From: Pseudomonas caricapapayae
GTDB lineage: Bacteria; Pseudomonadota; Gammaproteobacteria; Pseudomonadales; Pseudomonadaceae
Direction: 5' to 3'
Length of the DNA: 64,000 bases
Assembly (NCBI RefSeq): GCF_001400735.1
Contig: NZ_LJPW01000146.1
Location: 62,001 to 126,000, forward strand
This document shows positions 8,534 through 17,170 of this stretch, piece by piece. The notes beneath the pieces were generated by a model that made no database searches, had not been told where the DNA came from, and saw only the letters and a list, made by a program, of their open reading frames with translations. How positions within the stretch are numbered: position 1 is the stretch's first letter; the number at the start of each line of letters is the position of its first letter. The position numbers were made by a program, and so were the translations under genes.

Positions 8534-9118
8534 ATGGACCGATACGATGCCTCTCATGACCACTATTGCTATCCCGACTCGTCGGTATTAAAAAACAGGT
8601 TGAACATTCAAGGCATGGATGACCTTGAGGCGGCAGAAAGGGAAATTACCGCAATCACCGTTAATCGCATCAAATACGTGGCACCTCCTTACAGTCTCGA
8701 CACCCTAAAACGTCTGCATCACCAACTGTTTTCTGACCTCTATGCGTGGGCAGGAAAAGTCAGGAGCGTAGACATATCAAAAGGTGGAACCCGCTTTTGT
8801 ACATCCGCGCGAATTGAAGCCGAGGCGTTGAAAATCTTTGCCGGCCTCAAAAAGATCAATTGGTTAAAAGAATTGGAAAAAGACGCCTTCTGTGGACACT
8901 TGGCAGAGTATTACTGTGAGCTCAATATGATCCACCCCTTCCGCGAAGGCAACGGCAGGGTTCAGCGCATCCTCTTTGAACACCTTGCGTTGTCTGCCGA
9001 TTATGAACTCGATTGGGAAAGCATCAGCCAGGACGAATGGGTTAAAGCCAATATCGATGGTGTCGACGTAAATTACGGCCCCATGAAAGACATCTTTAAC
9101 CGCATCGTAACGCCCTGA
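8534..9118 (+). CDS. fic: Fic-domain AMP transferase (toxin)
   Basis: A 194-residue Fic protein. The catalytic motif HPFREGNGRVQR (about residues 136-147) matches HPFx(D/E)GNGRxxR completely, so transfer of AMP from ATP to a protein Ser, Thr or Tyr is expected. A flap region (about 75-95) precedes it. No inhibitory S/TxxxE(G/N) helix is seen at its own ends; that helix lies in the upstream protein, which makes this a class I (antitoxin in trans) Fic system. The target is unknown. Bacterial Fic toxins of this class often modify topoisomerases. Confidence 0.9.
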   Translation: MDRYDASHDHYCYPDSSVLKNRLNIQGMDDLEAAEREITAITVNRIKYVAPPYSLDTLKRLHHQLFSDLYAWAGKVRSVDISKGGTRFCTSARIEAEALKIFAGLKKINWLKELEKDAFCGHLAEYYCELNMIHPFREGNGRVQRILFEHLALSADYELDWESISQDEWVKANIDGVDVNYGPMKDIFNRIVTP

Positions 9119-9156
9119 TGAGCCTGCCTTGCACGAAGACCGTCTTGCGTGAAGCC

Positions 9157-9180
9157 AGGCTCTGCAAACTCCCAGAGCCT
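9157..9180. terminator. Hairpin between fic and cfa
   Basis: AGGCTCTG (9157-9164) and CAGAGCCT (9173-9180) form a perfect 8-bp stem with an 8-base loop between two convergent genes. There is no clear T tract, so a transcription-ending role is only likely from position. Confidence 0.35.
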
Positions 9181-9199
9181 CGGCATTGGTCACCACCGT

Positions 9200-10387
9200 T
9201 CACCGGTAAATATCCTCCCGCGTCAGCGGCAGCCCGGTCTTGCCGTCGGCAAAGGGTTTGACCGCAAGTATCTGGTGCAGATTGATCCAGCCCTTGGCAA
9301 ATCCATAGGCACAGCCTGCCAGATACAGGCGCCATATCCGCAGGGTATGTTCGGGCACGATGCGGGCCGCTTCATCGAGCCGGGCTTCAAGCCGTGCGCT
9401 CCAGTGTTCGAGGGTTCTGGCGTAGTGCGGACGCAGGCTCTCCACGTCGACCACTTCCAGCCCGGCTTCGCTGATATGGGCGCTGATCATTGCCAGATGC
9501 GGCAGCTCGCCATTGGGAAATACATAGCGGTCGATGAACTCACCGGCACCGCGCCCGACAGGACGACCGTCTGTATGCCGCGCGGTAATACCGTGGTTCA
9601 TCACCAGCCCGCCCTCCTTTACTGCCCCGAACAGACACTGTGCGTACAACGGCAGGTTGGCGTGCCCTACATGCTCGAACATACCGACACTGACCACCTT
9701 GTCGAAGCGTGCATCCTGCGGCAGGTCGCGGTAGTCGAGCAATTGCAGATCGACCTTGTCTTCCAGGCCTTCGGCTTTCACCCGCTCACGGGCCAGCGCC
9801 AATTGTTGCTGGCTCAGTGTGATGCCGAAGACCTTGACGCCGTATTCGCTAGCGGCAAACCGTGCCAGGCCGCCCCATCCACACCCTACGTCCAACAGGT
9901 ATTCACCCGGTTTGAGCCGCAGCTTGCGACACAGGTGATGGAATTTATCCTGCTGCGCCTGTTCCAGCGATTCGTCACCGGTCCTGAAATATGCGCATGA
10001 GTAGACCATCTCTCTGTCGAGCCAGAGCTGGTAGAACTCGTTGGATACATCGTAGTGGTAGGCAATCGACGCCGCGTCGGTGTCCTTGTCATGCTGAACG
10101 CGGGCCGGGTTTTCGGCACTGTCATCATCGTCCAGCAGCGCATGAGTCAGTTCATCGCACACCCGGACAACTTCGCTGATCGAACCTTCCAGCTCCAGCC
10201 GCCCCTCAACGAACGCACTGCCGAGCAAGCCCAGGCTGGGATGGTTGAAGTCGGAGACCAGTTGCGGATCCTTGACGACTATCGTGACGCTGGGCGCAGG
10301 CCCAAGGTCCATCTGATGTCCGTCCCAGAGCTTGAGCCGTAGCGGCAGGTGCAGGTTCTGCAGGGTCGTTGGAAGTTGTGTAAGCAT
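9200..10387 (-). CDS. cfa: Cyclopropane-fatty-acyl-phospholipid synthase
   Basis: A SAM-dependent enzyme that converts unsaturated acyl chains of membrane phospholipids to cyclopropane acids, usually on entry to stationary phase. It has 395 residues. An N-terminal lipid-binding domain (about 1-110) is followed by the methyltransferase domain with motif I LLDVGCGWGG (about 174-183), FEHVGH (about 250) and the C-terminal YLAGCAYGF and INLHQIL segments typical of CFA synthases. It is on the same strand as the P-type ATPase operon but 232 bp away, so it probably has its own promoter. Confidence 0.93.
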   Translation of the reverse strand: MLTQLPTTLQNLHLPLRLKLWDGHQMDLGPAPSVTIVVKDPQLVSDFNHPSLGLLGSAFVEGRLELEGSISEVVRVCDELTHALLDDDDSAENPARVQHDKDTDAASIAYHYDVSNEFYQLWLDREMVYSCAYFRTGDESLEQAQQDKFHHLCRKLRLKPGEYLLDVGCGWGGLARFAASEYGVKVFGITLSQQQLALARERVKAEGLEDKVDLQLLDYRDLPQDARFDKVVSVGMFEHVGHANLPLYAQCLFGAVKEGGLVMNHGITARHTDGRPVGRGAGEFIDRYVFPNGELPHLAMISAHISEAGLEVVDVESLRPHYARTLEHWSARLEARLDEAARIVPEHTLRIWRLYLAGCAYGFAKGWINLHQILAVKPFADGKTGLPLTREDIYR

Positions 10388-10619
10388 TCAAAATCACCCC
10401 CTTATCCAGAAACTCAAAAAGAGAAATCCAGCAAGGACCCCGCAACAGGGCCCGCAAAGGCTATTGGCGACGGCAAAACTGCAATGAATCAACTTCGGGG
10501 AACAGCCCTGTGCCCACTGATTCGAGCCGAAAGACAGCCTGAATTTGGATCACACACTGAAACACAGCGCTTAATCTGTAACAGAATTCGTCAAAGCTCA
10601 AGCCGTTTTAAAGCGCTGA
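10388..10619. other. Gap between P-type ATPase and cfa
   Basis: A 232-bp stretch with no supported gene. It presumably holds the cfa promoter on the minus strand. I see no strong terminator hairpin after the ATPase stop. Confidence 0.4.
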
Positions 10620-12587
10620 TTATCGCTGCCGGCTCGAGCCCTGATACGGTGTATGGAACGTCTGGAGCTTGAGCAATGGCTCCTGAAAGCGCAGCAAACG
10701 TCCGGCATTGCCCAGTACCAACAAGGTGCTCAGATTGTGCAGGATAGCCGCGACCATCGCACCGGCAGCGCCGAGCAGACCGAAGGCGGCCAGGGCCACA
10801 ATGGCCAGCGTCCAGCCCAGACCGATGATCACGTTGACCTGCAACGTCTGACGACACTGACGGCTGAGCCTCACGCATGTACCCAGGCGGCGCAGATCGC
10901 TGCCGATCAGCACGATATCGGCGGAAGCCAGCGCGATGTCCGCGCCACCCGCACCCATGGCAACGCCGACCACTCCCGCCTTCAGAGCAAGCGAATCGTT
11001 GACGCCGTCGCCCACCACCATTGGCCGGAAACCATTGGCGATCTCGCCCATGACCCGGCTCAGCTTGTCCTCAGGCAAGGCCTGCGCCTGAACGTCTGTA
11101 ATACCAATATCGTGCGCCAGGGTATCGGCCACACTTTGCCGGTCACCGGTCAACAACAACTGCCGCCCCATGCCCAGTTCACGCAATTCAAACAGCGCTG
11201 CCTGCGCTTCCGGCTTGACGCTGTCGGCCAGCAGCAGCCAGGCCAGAAAAACACCATCCAGCGACAGCCCGGCCAGCGGACCGTCGTGTACAGGAACGGC
11301 AGGCGTGACAATGCCCAACTGTTCGAACAGCTCCGGGCGACCCAACGCAGCCTCACCCTGCCCGGTCGACGCCACCACACCCAGCCCCTGACGCTCACGG
11401 GTGTCCAGCAACGGCAGCAAGCAGGCGTTATCCACAAGACCGGCCAAGGCCCGACTGACCGGGTGGCTGCTGGCCGACCCCAGACTGGCGGCCAGCTCCA
11501 GCAATTGCGGGTGCTGCGGCCCGTCAGCCTGCACCGACTGCAAGCGCAAGCGTCCGTAGGTCAGCGTGCCGGTTTTATCCACAACCAGTGAGTTGAGGTC
11601 CGCCAGCTCTTCAAGAAACGCCGAGCTGCGAATCAGAATCCCGTGCCGCGCCGCAACCGCGATACCTGCGATGGCGGTGGCCGGGGCCGAGAGCACCAGC
11701 GCGCAGGGGCAGGCAGCCACCAGCACTGCCAGCATCGCCTGGGCATCCTGAGTGATAAACCAGGTCAGCGCCGCAATCAGCAGCACCAAGACCATATAGC
11801 TGCCTGCGTAGCGTTCCAGCAGGCGGGTAATCGGCGGCTTGGAACGTTCGGCGCTCTGCATCAGCGCGATGACCTTGCCCAGCGTGGACTGGTCGCCGAT
11901 GCGGGTCACTTCAATACGCAGCAGTCCGTCCAGGTTGATCGCCCCGCCAAACACTTCGATCCCGACCGTGGCTTCCTGCGGCACCGACTCACCGGTGATC
12001 GACGAGGTGTCCAGACTGGCCTGGCCGGAAAGCACCCGACCATCCGCCGGGACACGGTCACCCGCACGCACTTCGACCCGATCGCCGGCTTTGAGCGTCG
12101 CGTTGTCGACCTCGCGAATACTGCCATCGGTCCCCAGCAAACGAGCCTGGCTGCGGGTCAGGCGACCCAGCGCTTCAATAGCCTCCTGCGAACCGATCAC
12201 GCTGCGCTCTTCCAGCACATGACCAAAGATCATGATGATCGGCAGCAAGGCCGCGGTCATCAAATCACCAGTGGCCCAGGCACCGAGCATCGCCAGCGCG
12301 ATCAACTGGTCAGTGATGCCGTGCAGGCTCGGATGCCTCAGGCTGTGCCAGCCGGCGCTGATCACCGGTATTGCCACCAACAGTGACGCAGCGCCCAACA
12401 ACAACTGACTGACACCTTCCTGCTGCGGGGCGAAAAATCGCCAGACCAGCCCCAGTAGCAACACGCCGAGCGCCAGCATCGCAAGGGTCAGTTGCCGGGC
12501 TGCACTGCGCTGTTCTGCATTGCTCAGCAGGCTGCCAACCGCGTCGGGTGTGGCGGCGTCATGGGTGTGAACGGCTTCGCCACTCAT
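10620..12587 (-). CDS. P1B-type heavy-metal ATPase, no HMA domain
   Basis: A 655-residue metal-transporting P-type ATPase. It shows TGES (198-201), the metal-site motif CPC (293-295), the phosphorylation site DKTGT (Asp337), SSHP (His375-Pro376) and GDGVND (526-531). There is no N-terminal CxxC metal-binding domain, only a short His-containing leader. The last membrane helix reads HNLST (617-621), not the Asp of ZntA/CadA zinc pumps and closer to the HNxSS type I recall from mycobacterial CtpC-like ATPases, so specificity is open. Its start overlaps the preceding SPFH gene by 4 bp (ATGA). It is the last gene of an operon headed by a Zur-like box, which is unusual for an exporter. Confidence 0.9.
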   Translation of the reverse strand: MSGEAVHTHDAATPDAVGSLLSNAEQRSAARQLTLAMLALGVLLLGLVWRFFAPQQEGVSQLLLGAASLLVAIPVISAGWHSLRHPSLHGITDQLIALAMLGAWATGDLMTAALLPIIMIFGHVLEERSVIGSQEAIEALGRLTRSQARLLGTDGSIREVDNATLKAGDRVEVRAGDRVPADGRVLSGQASLDTSSITGESVPQEATVGIEVFGGAINLDGLLRIEVTRIGDQSTLGKVIALMQSAERSKPPITRLLERYAGSYMVLVLLIAALTWFITQDAQAMLAVLVAACPCALVLSAPATAIAGIAVAARHGILIRSSAFLEELADLNSLVVDKTGTLTYGRLRLQSVQADGPQHPQLLELAASLGSASSHPVSRALAGLVDNACLLPLLDTRERQGLGVVASTGQGEAALGRPELFEQLGIVTPAVPVHDGPLAGLSLDGVFLAWLLLADSVKPEAQAALFELRELGMGRQLLLTGDRQSVADTLAHDIGITDVQAQALPEDKLSRVMGEIANGFRPMVVGDGVNDSLALKAGVVGVAMGAGGADIALASADIVLIGSDLRRLGTCVRLSRQCRQTLQVNVIIGLGWTLAIVALAAFGLLGAAGAMVAAILHNLSTLLVLGNAGRLLRFQEPLLKLQTFHTPYQGSSRQR

Positions 12588-13654
12588 TGTGGTGCTCCCT
12601 GGATGATCAGGCGGGAATCGTCTTTAGGGTCGACGGTGGTCACCGAACCGGCCTGATGCAGGATGGCCGGCACGCGTTCACGGTAGAGACGCTGCATCAG
12701 GCCGGGATCGCTGTGGTTGTCAGCAGACTGCGTCAGGCTGGTGACCGTTGCGGTGGCCGCTTGTGCCTTGGCCAGTCGCTCGGACGCCTGTGCGTGCGCC
12801 ACTTGCAGGGTTCGGTCAGCCTGTTGATTGGCTGTCTGGGTCAGCTTTTCGGCATCGGTGCGCGCATTGGCCACCGCCTGATCGGCCTGCTGACTGGCCG
12901 TCAGCACGGCGTTGAATGCGTTGACTGCCGACGTCGGCAGACTCGACTGCACATCCACCCGAGCCACTTCGACACCGATGCCCATCCCGGTGGCGTCGAG
13001 CTCCGCCAGACGCTGATTGATGCCGCGCACCAGATCGCCGCGCAGCCGTTCACGGCGCTCTGCGGCCTGGCTGTCAGGGCCGATCAGCTCGGGACGGGCA
13101 ACCAGAATGGTGTCCAGGTCCCGCGCTGCGGTGAGCGCCACGGCACTGCGATTGACCAGGCGGTCAAGCGCGGGTAACACATGATCGCCCTGTAACACGA
13201 AGGCGTCGGGATCAGTCACTTTGTAGAACACGGTCACGTCCAGTTGCACAACCCCGGCATCGCCGGTCAGCAGAAAGCCGGAACCTGCCAGGGCGTCGCT
13301 CATGGGGGCCGACAGGGTCGCAATTTCGTCCGCTTTCAGTGCAGCGGGCGAACGCAGCAAGGTTTCCACACGTCGCTCGATTACCCGATCAGCCGAGGGC
13401 AACAGCACCACCTGCTCGAACGGCTGCGGCCAGGCGGTCAGCAGTCCTGCGTTCTGAACCCGCTCGATGGCGCCGAAACGCATGACCACTGCACGGTTCT
13501 GCGGATCAATCTGGCGAACGTTGGAGGTGGCCCAGGCGAGCGCTGCCAGCAGAGTGACGCCATACAACCCAAGGAACGCCAGACGGCTCGCCTGCAACCA
13601 GGGACTGTTGGCAGGCGGCCGTTGCGTCACAGGCTCGTCGACCGGCTGGCTCAT
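12584..13654 (-). CDS. SPFH/Band 7 protein, HflK/HflC-like
   Basis: A 356-residue protein with one membrane helix (about 26-46) followed by an SPFH (Band 7) domain starting at about 50 (the QNRAVVMRFG pattern) and a long Ala/Gln-rich coiled coil (about 250-320). HflK/HflC proteins build large ring-shaped cages around FtsH in the inner membrane; this is a paralogue, not the hflX-linked hflK. It overlaps both neighbours by 4 bp (ATGA), showing tight coupling with another SPFH protein and the metal ATPase. Confidence 0.85.
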   Translation of the reverse strand: MSQPVDEPVTQRPPANSPWLQASRLAFLGLYGVTLLAALAWATSNVRQIDPQNRAVVMRFGAIERVQNAGLLTAWPQPFEQVVLLPSADRVIERRVETLLRSPAALKADEIATLSAPMSDALAGSGFLLTGDAGVVQLDVTVFYKVTDPDAFVLQGDHVLPALDRLVNRSAVALTAARDLDTILVARPELIGPDSQAAERRERLRGDLVRGINQRLAELDATGMGIGVEVARVDVQSSLPTSAVNAFNAVLTASQQADQAVANARTDAEKLTQTANQQADRTLQVAHAQASERLAKAQAATATVTSLTQSADNHSDPGLMQRLYRERVPAILHQAGSVTTVDPKDDSRLIIQGAPQ

Positions 13655-14685
13655 GGTTGCGTTCCGCTTTTGCCGTCCAGCGTCGGCGGGCCATCTACCA
13701 GCACACGGAAGGGTGCGGCATCGGTGCGCAGTATCAGACGAGTGCCTGGCGTCACGATGGTGCCCAGAGTGTCCAGCGAGCGCAGCAGGTTATACAACTG
13801 CGGCGACCCGGCGTAGGCGCGGCCATAGATCTGCGCGGCTTCAACGCGGGACTGCGCTTTGATATCGGCAGCCTTGACCGTGGCATCGGCCTCGACGATG
13901 CGCGCATCGCGCTCGGCGGCCGAACGAATCTGCGCGGCTTCGCGTTTGCCCACTGCGGTGCGTTCGGTGGCGATGGTCTCGCGTTCGGCTCGCATGCGGT
14001 CCACGGTGGCGTTGAGGGTTACCGACGGCAGAGTCAGTCGTTCGACACCGACCTGCAGAACGCGAACGCCATAGGTTGCCAGCAATTGCTGATCGATCTG
14101 CTGGCGCAATTGATTTTCGAACGCGGTGATATTCACCTTGCTGGCGTCGGTATTCACCAGGCTGGACAGGTCGAAACTGCTCGCTGTGGTCTCCAGCGCA
14201 GAGCCGACAAAGGTCCGAATCTGCCGGGCCGCCTCGTCAGGCTGGTTCTGTACCGCGCGCATGAAGCGCTGCACGTTGTCGGCATCGCCCTGCACCTGCC
14301 ACGCCACATAGGCCTGAACGATGATACGCAAGCCGTCGCGGGTGCCGACATCCTGCAAACCGCTGGAGGTGGTACGCAGGCGCAGATCCACCGGAATGGT
14401 CGCCTCGAACGGTGCGGGCCAGCGCCAGTTGAGGCCAGGCTCCAGCAAAACGCGGGAGGGATTGCCGAAGCGGGTGACGACTGTCGCTTCCCCGGAACGC
14501 ACCTGCACCAGACTCGCCGCGGCAATCGCAAAGGCGATCAGCACGGCAGCCAGGCTTGCACGACGCCAGGGGAAAGCGGCAGGACCGGACGCGCCGTGAT
14601 GGTGGTGATGATGGCCGTGACCTCCATGCCCGTGACTGTCATGGTTATGGTCGGCGTGATCGTGATGATGATGGAACAGACTCAA
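13651..14685 (-). CDS. SPFH protein with His-rich N-terminus
   Basis: A 344-residue HflC-like SPFH protein. The first 30 residues hold 16 histidines (runs at 5-8 and 25-30), a strong metal-binding sequence that should face the cytoplasm. A membrane helix follows (about 43-62), then the SPFH domain (EATVVTRFG) and a coiled coil rich in Arg, Glu and Ala (about 225-290). The His tract beside a metal-transporting ATPase suggests metal capture or hand-over (inference). It overlaps the next SPFH gene by 4 bp and lies 11 bp after the large first SPFH gene. Confidence 0.85.
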   Translation of the reverse strand: MSLFHHHHDHADHNHDSHGHGGHGHHHHHHGASGPAAFPWRRASLAAVLIAFAIAAASLVQVRSGEATVVTRFGNPSRVLLEPGLNWRWPAPFEATIPVDLRLRTTSSGLQDVGTRDGLRIIVQAYVAWQVQGDADNVQRFMRAVQNQPDEAARQIRTFVGSALETTASSFDLSSLVNTDASKVNITAFENQLRQQIDQQLLATYGVRVLQVGVERLTLPSVTLNATVDRMRAERETIATERTAVGKREAAQIRSAAERDARIVEADATVKAADIKAQSRVEAAQIYGRAYAGSPQLYNLLRSLDTLGTIVTPGTRLILRTDAAPFRVLVDGPPTLDGKSGTQP

Positions 14686-14696
14686 GGGACGACTCC

Positions 14697-16643
14697 TTAC
14701 TGAACGGCTTTACGCGGCGCCGTTGGGTCTGCCGGTGGGATGAAGGTACGCAGGTCGATGGTCGGCGGGTTGTCGCCGCCCAGACGGTGGTCGAGAATCA
14801 GCAACTTCGCATTGCCCAGGCCCTCGGTCAGTTGGGCCAGGTATTGCTCCAGCAAAAACGCCTGCCCCGCCTTGGCGTAGGCTTGGCGCTCCGCACTGAA
14901 GCGCAGGTCCGCGCCTTGCGCCGTGGCCAATACCTCGCGCGCAGCGGCGCTGGCCTGATCGCGAGCAACGCTGGCATTGAGCCAGGCCTGATTGGCCTTG
15001 TCACTGGCCGCGCCGCGCTCGCGGGAGATCAATGCCTGCGCGCCGATCTGCGCCGCCTGCACGGCATGATAGGCATTGGCGGCACCAGCGGGCGGGTGGA
15101 TGGCTTCGACCACCGTGGCGAGCAGTTCGACGCCGCTGTCCAGGCGCTGCAAGTCAGCCTGTACGGCCTTGCCGATGTCATTGGCCAGCCCGCTGCGCTG
15201 TTCGCCGAGCAGTTCATCCAGCGTACGCGAGGCGAAGTCATGCACCAGCACGCGGCTGGCCGTGCTGCGAATCAGGGCCGGAACATCGGCGCTGTTATAG
15301 GTCGACGCCATCGCTGCGGCATCTGTCAGGCCGATGCGGTAGACGAACCGCACATCCATATTGACGATCTGAAAGCTCTGCTTGTCGCCTGCACTGCTGG
15401 CAATAACCTGGGATTTCTCGTTGATATGGCTGGCATCCCACAGTCGGTTGGCGCTGCCCGGCGGTGGTCCTTCAGCCGGGTCAAGCGTCTGCTCGGCAGC
15501 ATCGGCTGCAGAAACACTGGTCGCCAGCTCATGAACCACACCGTTTTCAACCGCCAGAACACGGCCAAACGGCCAAGGCAAGCCTGCATGCAGACCAGGC
15601 CCGAACACCTCGACGGGCTTGCCGAACCGCTCATAAATGCCTCGCCCCTGCATCGGAATTTCATGCACGCCGCTCAGCGCCCAGCCCAGCGCTGCCACCG
15701 CCGCCAGCACCGGCAAAAAGGCACGGCGCATGTAGGTAAAAGCCCAGATCTGGCGCAGATCAATGCCGAAGCGGTTGTGCAGTTCATGCTGTAAGGCGAG
15801 CAGAGGGCGTGGTGGCCAACGCAACAGGTCAGCCATGAAACTGGCAGCCAGCAGACGTGGCTCGATGCGCGGCGTGCGCGGGCTGAAGACCGATAACGCA
15901 GCCCTCGACAGAAATTCGAGCGCCACGCCCAGCGGCAGCAGGCCGATCAACACGGCCAGTCGTGCAGGCCAGGCGCGATCTGCACTGGAGAAGAACAGGC
16001 ACAGCGCGCCGATCAGCATAACGATGAGCGTCATGCGCACCAGTTGCGCCAGCGCTCCGGCTTCCGGCGACTGGCCGTCGGGCTCACTGCTCAGTTGCCG
16101 TTCGATGACCAGAAGCCCGAACGCCAACAGCAACAGGATGCTGCCGGCCAGATTGCCTGCCGTCGAAAGGTCGGAGCCAGACAACGTCAGATTCCAGAAG
16201 GCTCGAACAATGATCAACGCCAGTAACGCCCACCCGGCAAGCCACAGGGTGGAGCTGCCGATGTGCCTGACCAGCGACTCGCCTGAATGACTCAGCCGGG
16301 AGAGAAAACGCTCGTACCAGCCGGTCTCATCGAGCATGTCTGCCGTTTCAGGAAACGCTTCTGCGACAGGTACTGCCAACGCGCGGGCGCGCCACATCGC
16401 CACGTGCCTGGCCGACTGCAAGCCTGCGGTGAGCAGCACCAGCGCCGCCGCGGCATTGCCCAGCACGGCCATCCACAATGAGCCGGGGGAAAACAGATCG
16501 ATGGACAACGCCAGCAGCAGCCCTAACGCCGCTGCTCCACCGGTCACATACATCAATCGTCCGAGACGCCGAACCTGTTGCGCCGCCATTTGAAAACGCG
16601 GCAGGCCTTCGAGGCCTTCGTGCTCACCCAAATCAACCCGCAT
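14697..16643 (-). CDS. Large multi-spanning SPFH protein
   Basis: A 648-residue protein. The N-terminal half has several membrane segments (about 30-50, 58-75, 133-150, 165-180, 205-220, 228-245, 308-328); the C-terminal half is an SPFH domain (from about 335, with RGIYERFG) and an Ala-rich coiled coil (about 530-600). It resembles HflK fused to an extra membrane domain. It is the first gene of the four-gene operon, and a Zur-like box lies 75 bp upstream of its ATG. I do not know a studied relative. The three SPFH proteins could form a hetero-oligomeric cage around the ATPase. Confidence 0.82.
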   Translation of the reverse strand: MRVDLGEHEGLEGLPRFQMAAQQVRRLGRLMYVTGGAAALGLLLALSIDLFSPGSLWMAVLGNAAAALVLLTAGLQSARHVAMWRARALAVPVAEAFPETADMLDETGWYERFLSRLSHSGESLVRHIGSSTLWLAGWALLALIIVRAFWNLTLSGSDLSTAGNLAGSILLLLAFGLLVIERQLSSEPDGQSPEAGALAQLVRMTLIVMLIGALCLFFSSADRAWPARLAVLIGLLPLGVALEFLSRAALSVFSPRTPRIEPRLLAASFMADLLRWPPRPLLALQHELHNRFGIDLRQIWAFTYMRRAFLPVLAAVAALGWALSGVHEIPMQGRGIYERFGKPVEVFGPGLHAGLPWPFGRVLAVENGVVHELATSVSAADAAEQTLDPAEGPPPGSANRLWDASHINEKSQVIASSAGDKQSFQIVNMDVRFVYRIGLTDAAAMASTYNSADVPALIRSTASRVLVHDFASRTLDELLGEQRSGLANDIGKAVQADLQRLDSGVELLATVVEAIHPPAGAANAYHAVQAAQIGAQALISRERGAASDKANQAWLNASVARDQASAAAREVLATAQGADLRFSAERQAYAKAGQAFLLEQYLAQLTEGLGNAKLLILDHRLGGDNPPTIDLRTFIPPADPTAPRKAVQ

Positions 16644-16717
16644 CGCTACCCCGGTACCCGCTGATCATTGCTGTAGAGAGCCCCGTATCGGCATCCATTA
16701 ATGCAGTTGCATCATAG

Positions 16718-16732
16718 CGTTACGATATAACA
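16718..16732. promoter_or_regulatory. Zur-like operator of SPFH/ATPase operon
   Basis: CGTTACGATATAACA matches the Zur core TGTTATANTATAACA at 11 of 14 defined positions, with an intact right half. It lies 75 bp before the first SPFH gene on the minus strand and over 430 bp from opgD on the other side, so control of the SPFH/ATPase operon is the natural reading. Confidence 0.6.
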
Positions 16733-17170
16733 CGCAGAGTGAAACTTTCGTCAGGACTGTTAGCTGAACGAATGCGAGATAGCGGCGCTGCCTGACGGGC
16801 AAATCGACCTGAAGTCGGGCAGAGGGCGGGACCGCCCGCCAGCAAAATGATTGCTGAATATTGCCTGGCAAAAAATTTTTTTGTGTCGGTCGAAGGCCCC
16901 GGGTTGTTCAGCGCGTCTTGCCTCCATCGGCTGGAAGCCTTGCGCCAAGCGGCGATGCGCTTAATCGATTAGTCTGCAGCGGCGCAAAAATCAGCGTCAC
17001 AGCGGTCAACACGCCGGGTTCATTACCCATGATCGGCGTTTTTTTTTGGCCGATTTCCGAACGGGATCTCGTCTTTGTTATCTGTTGTGGGTAGTTTGCG
17101 TTCGGCAAGGAGTCGTTGGCGCGCCATTTTTTGTGCAGGACGCACAGAATTACTCAGAGGCTTCACCTTT
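16733..17170. other. Leader region of opgD
   Basis: No gene is supported here. The stretch holds G+C hairpins (GGGCGG-GA-CCGCCC near 16826) and an ATCGGC/GCCGAT inverted repeat around a run of nine T near 17035-17058. It probably carries the opgD promoter and a leader. Confidence 0.4.

Noticed and set aside
14556-15794. Plus-strand open frame of about 410 codons across the SPFH genes
   Set aside because: Antisense to a clear SPFH gene, with low-complexity composition and no recognisable motif.
17035-17058. ATCGGC/GCCGAT inverted repeat with a T run as loop, upstream of opgD
   Set aside because: The T run is in the loop and not after the stem, so it is not a standard terminator. No gene ends just before it.
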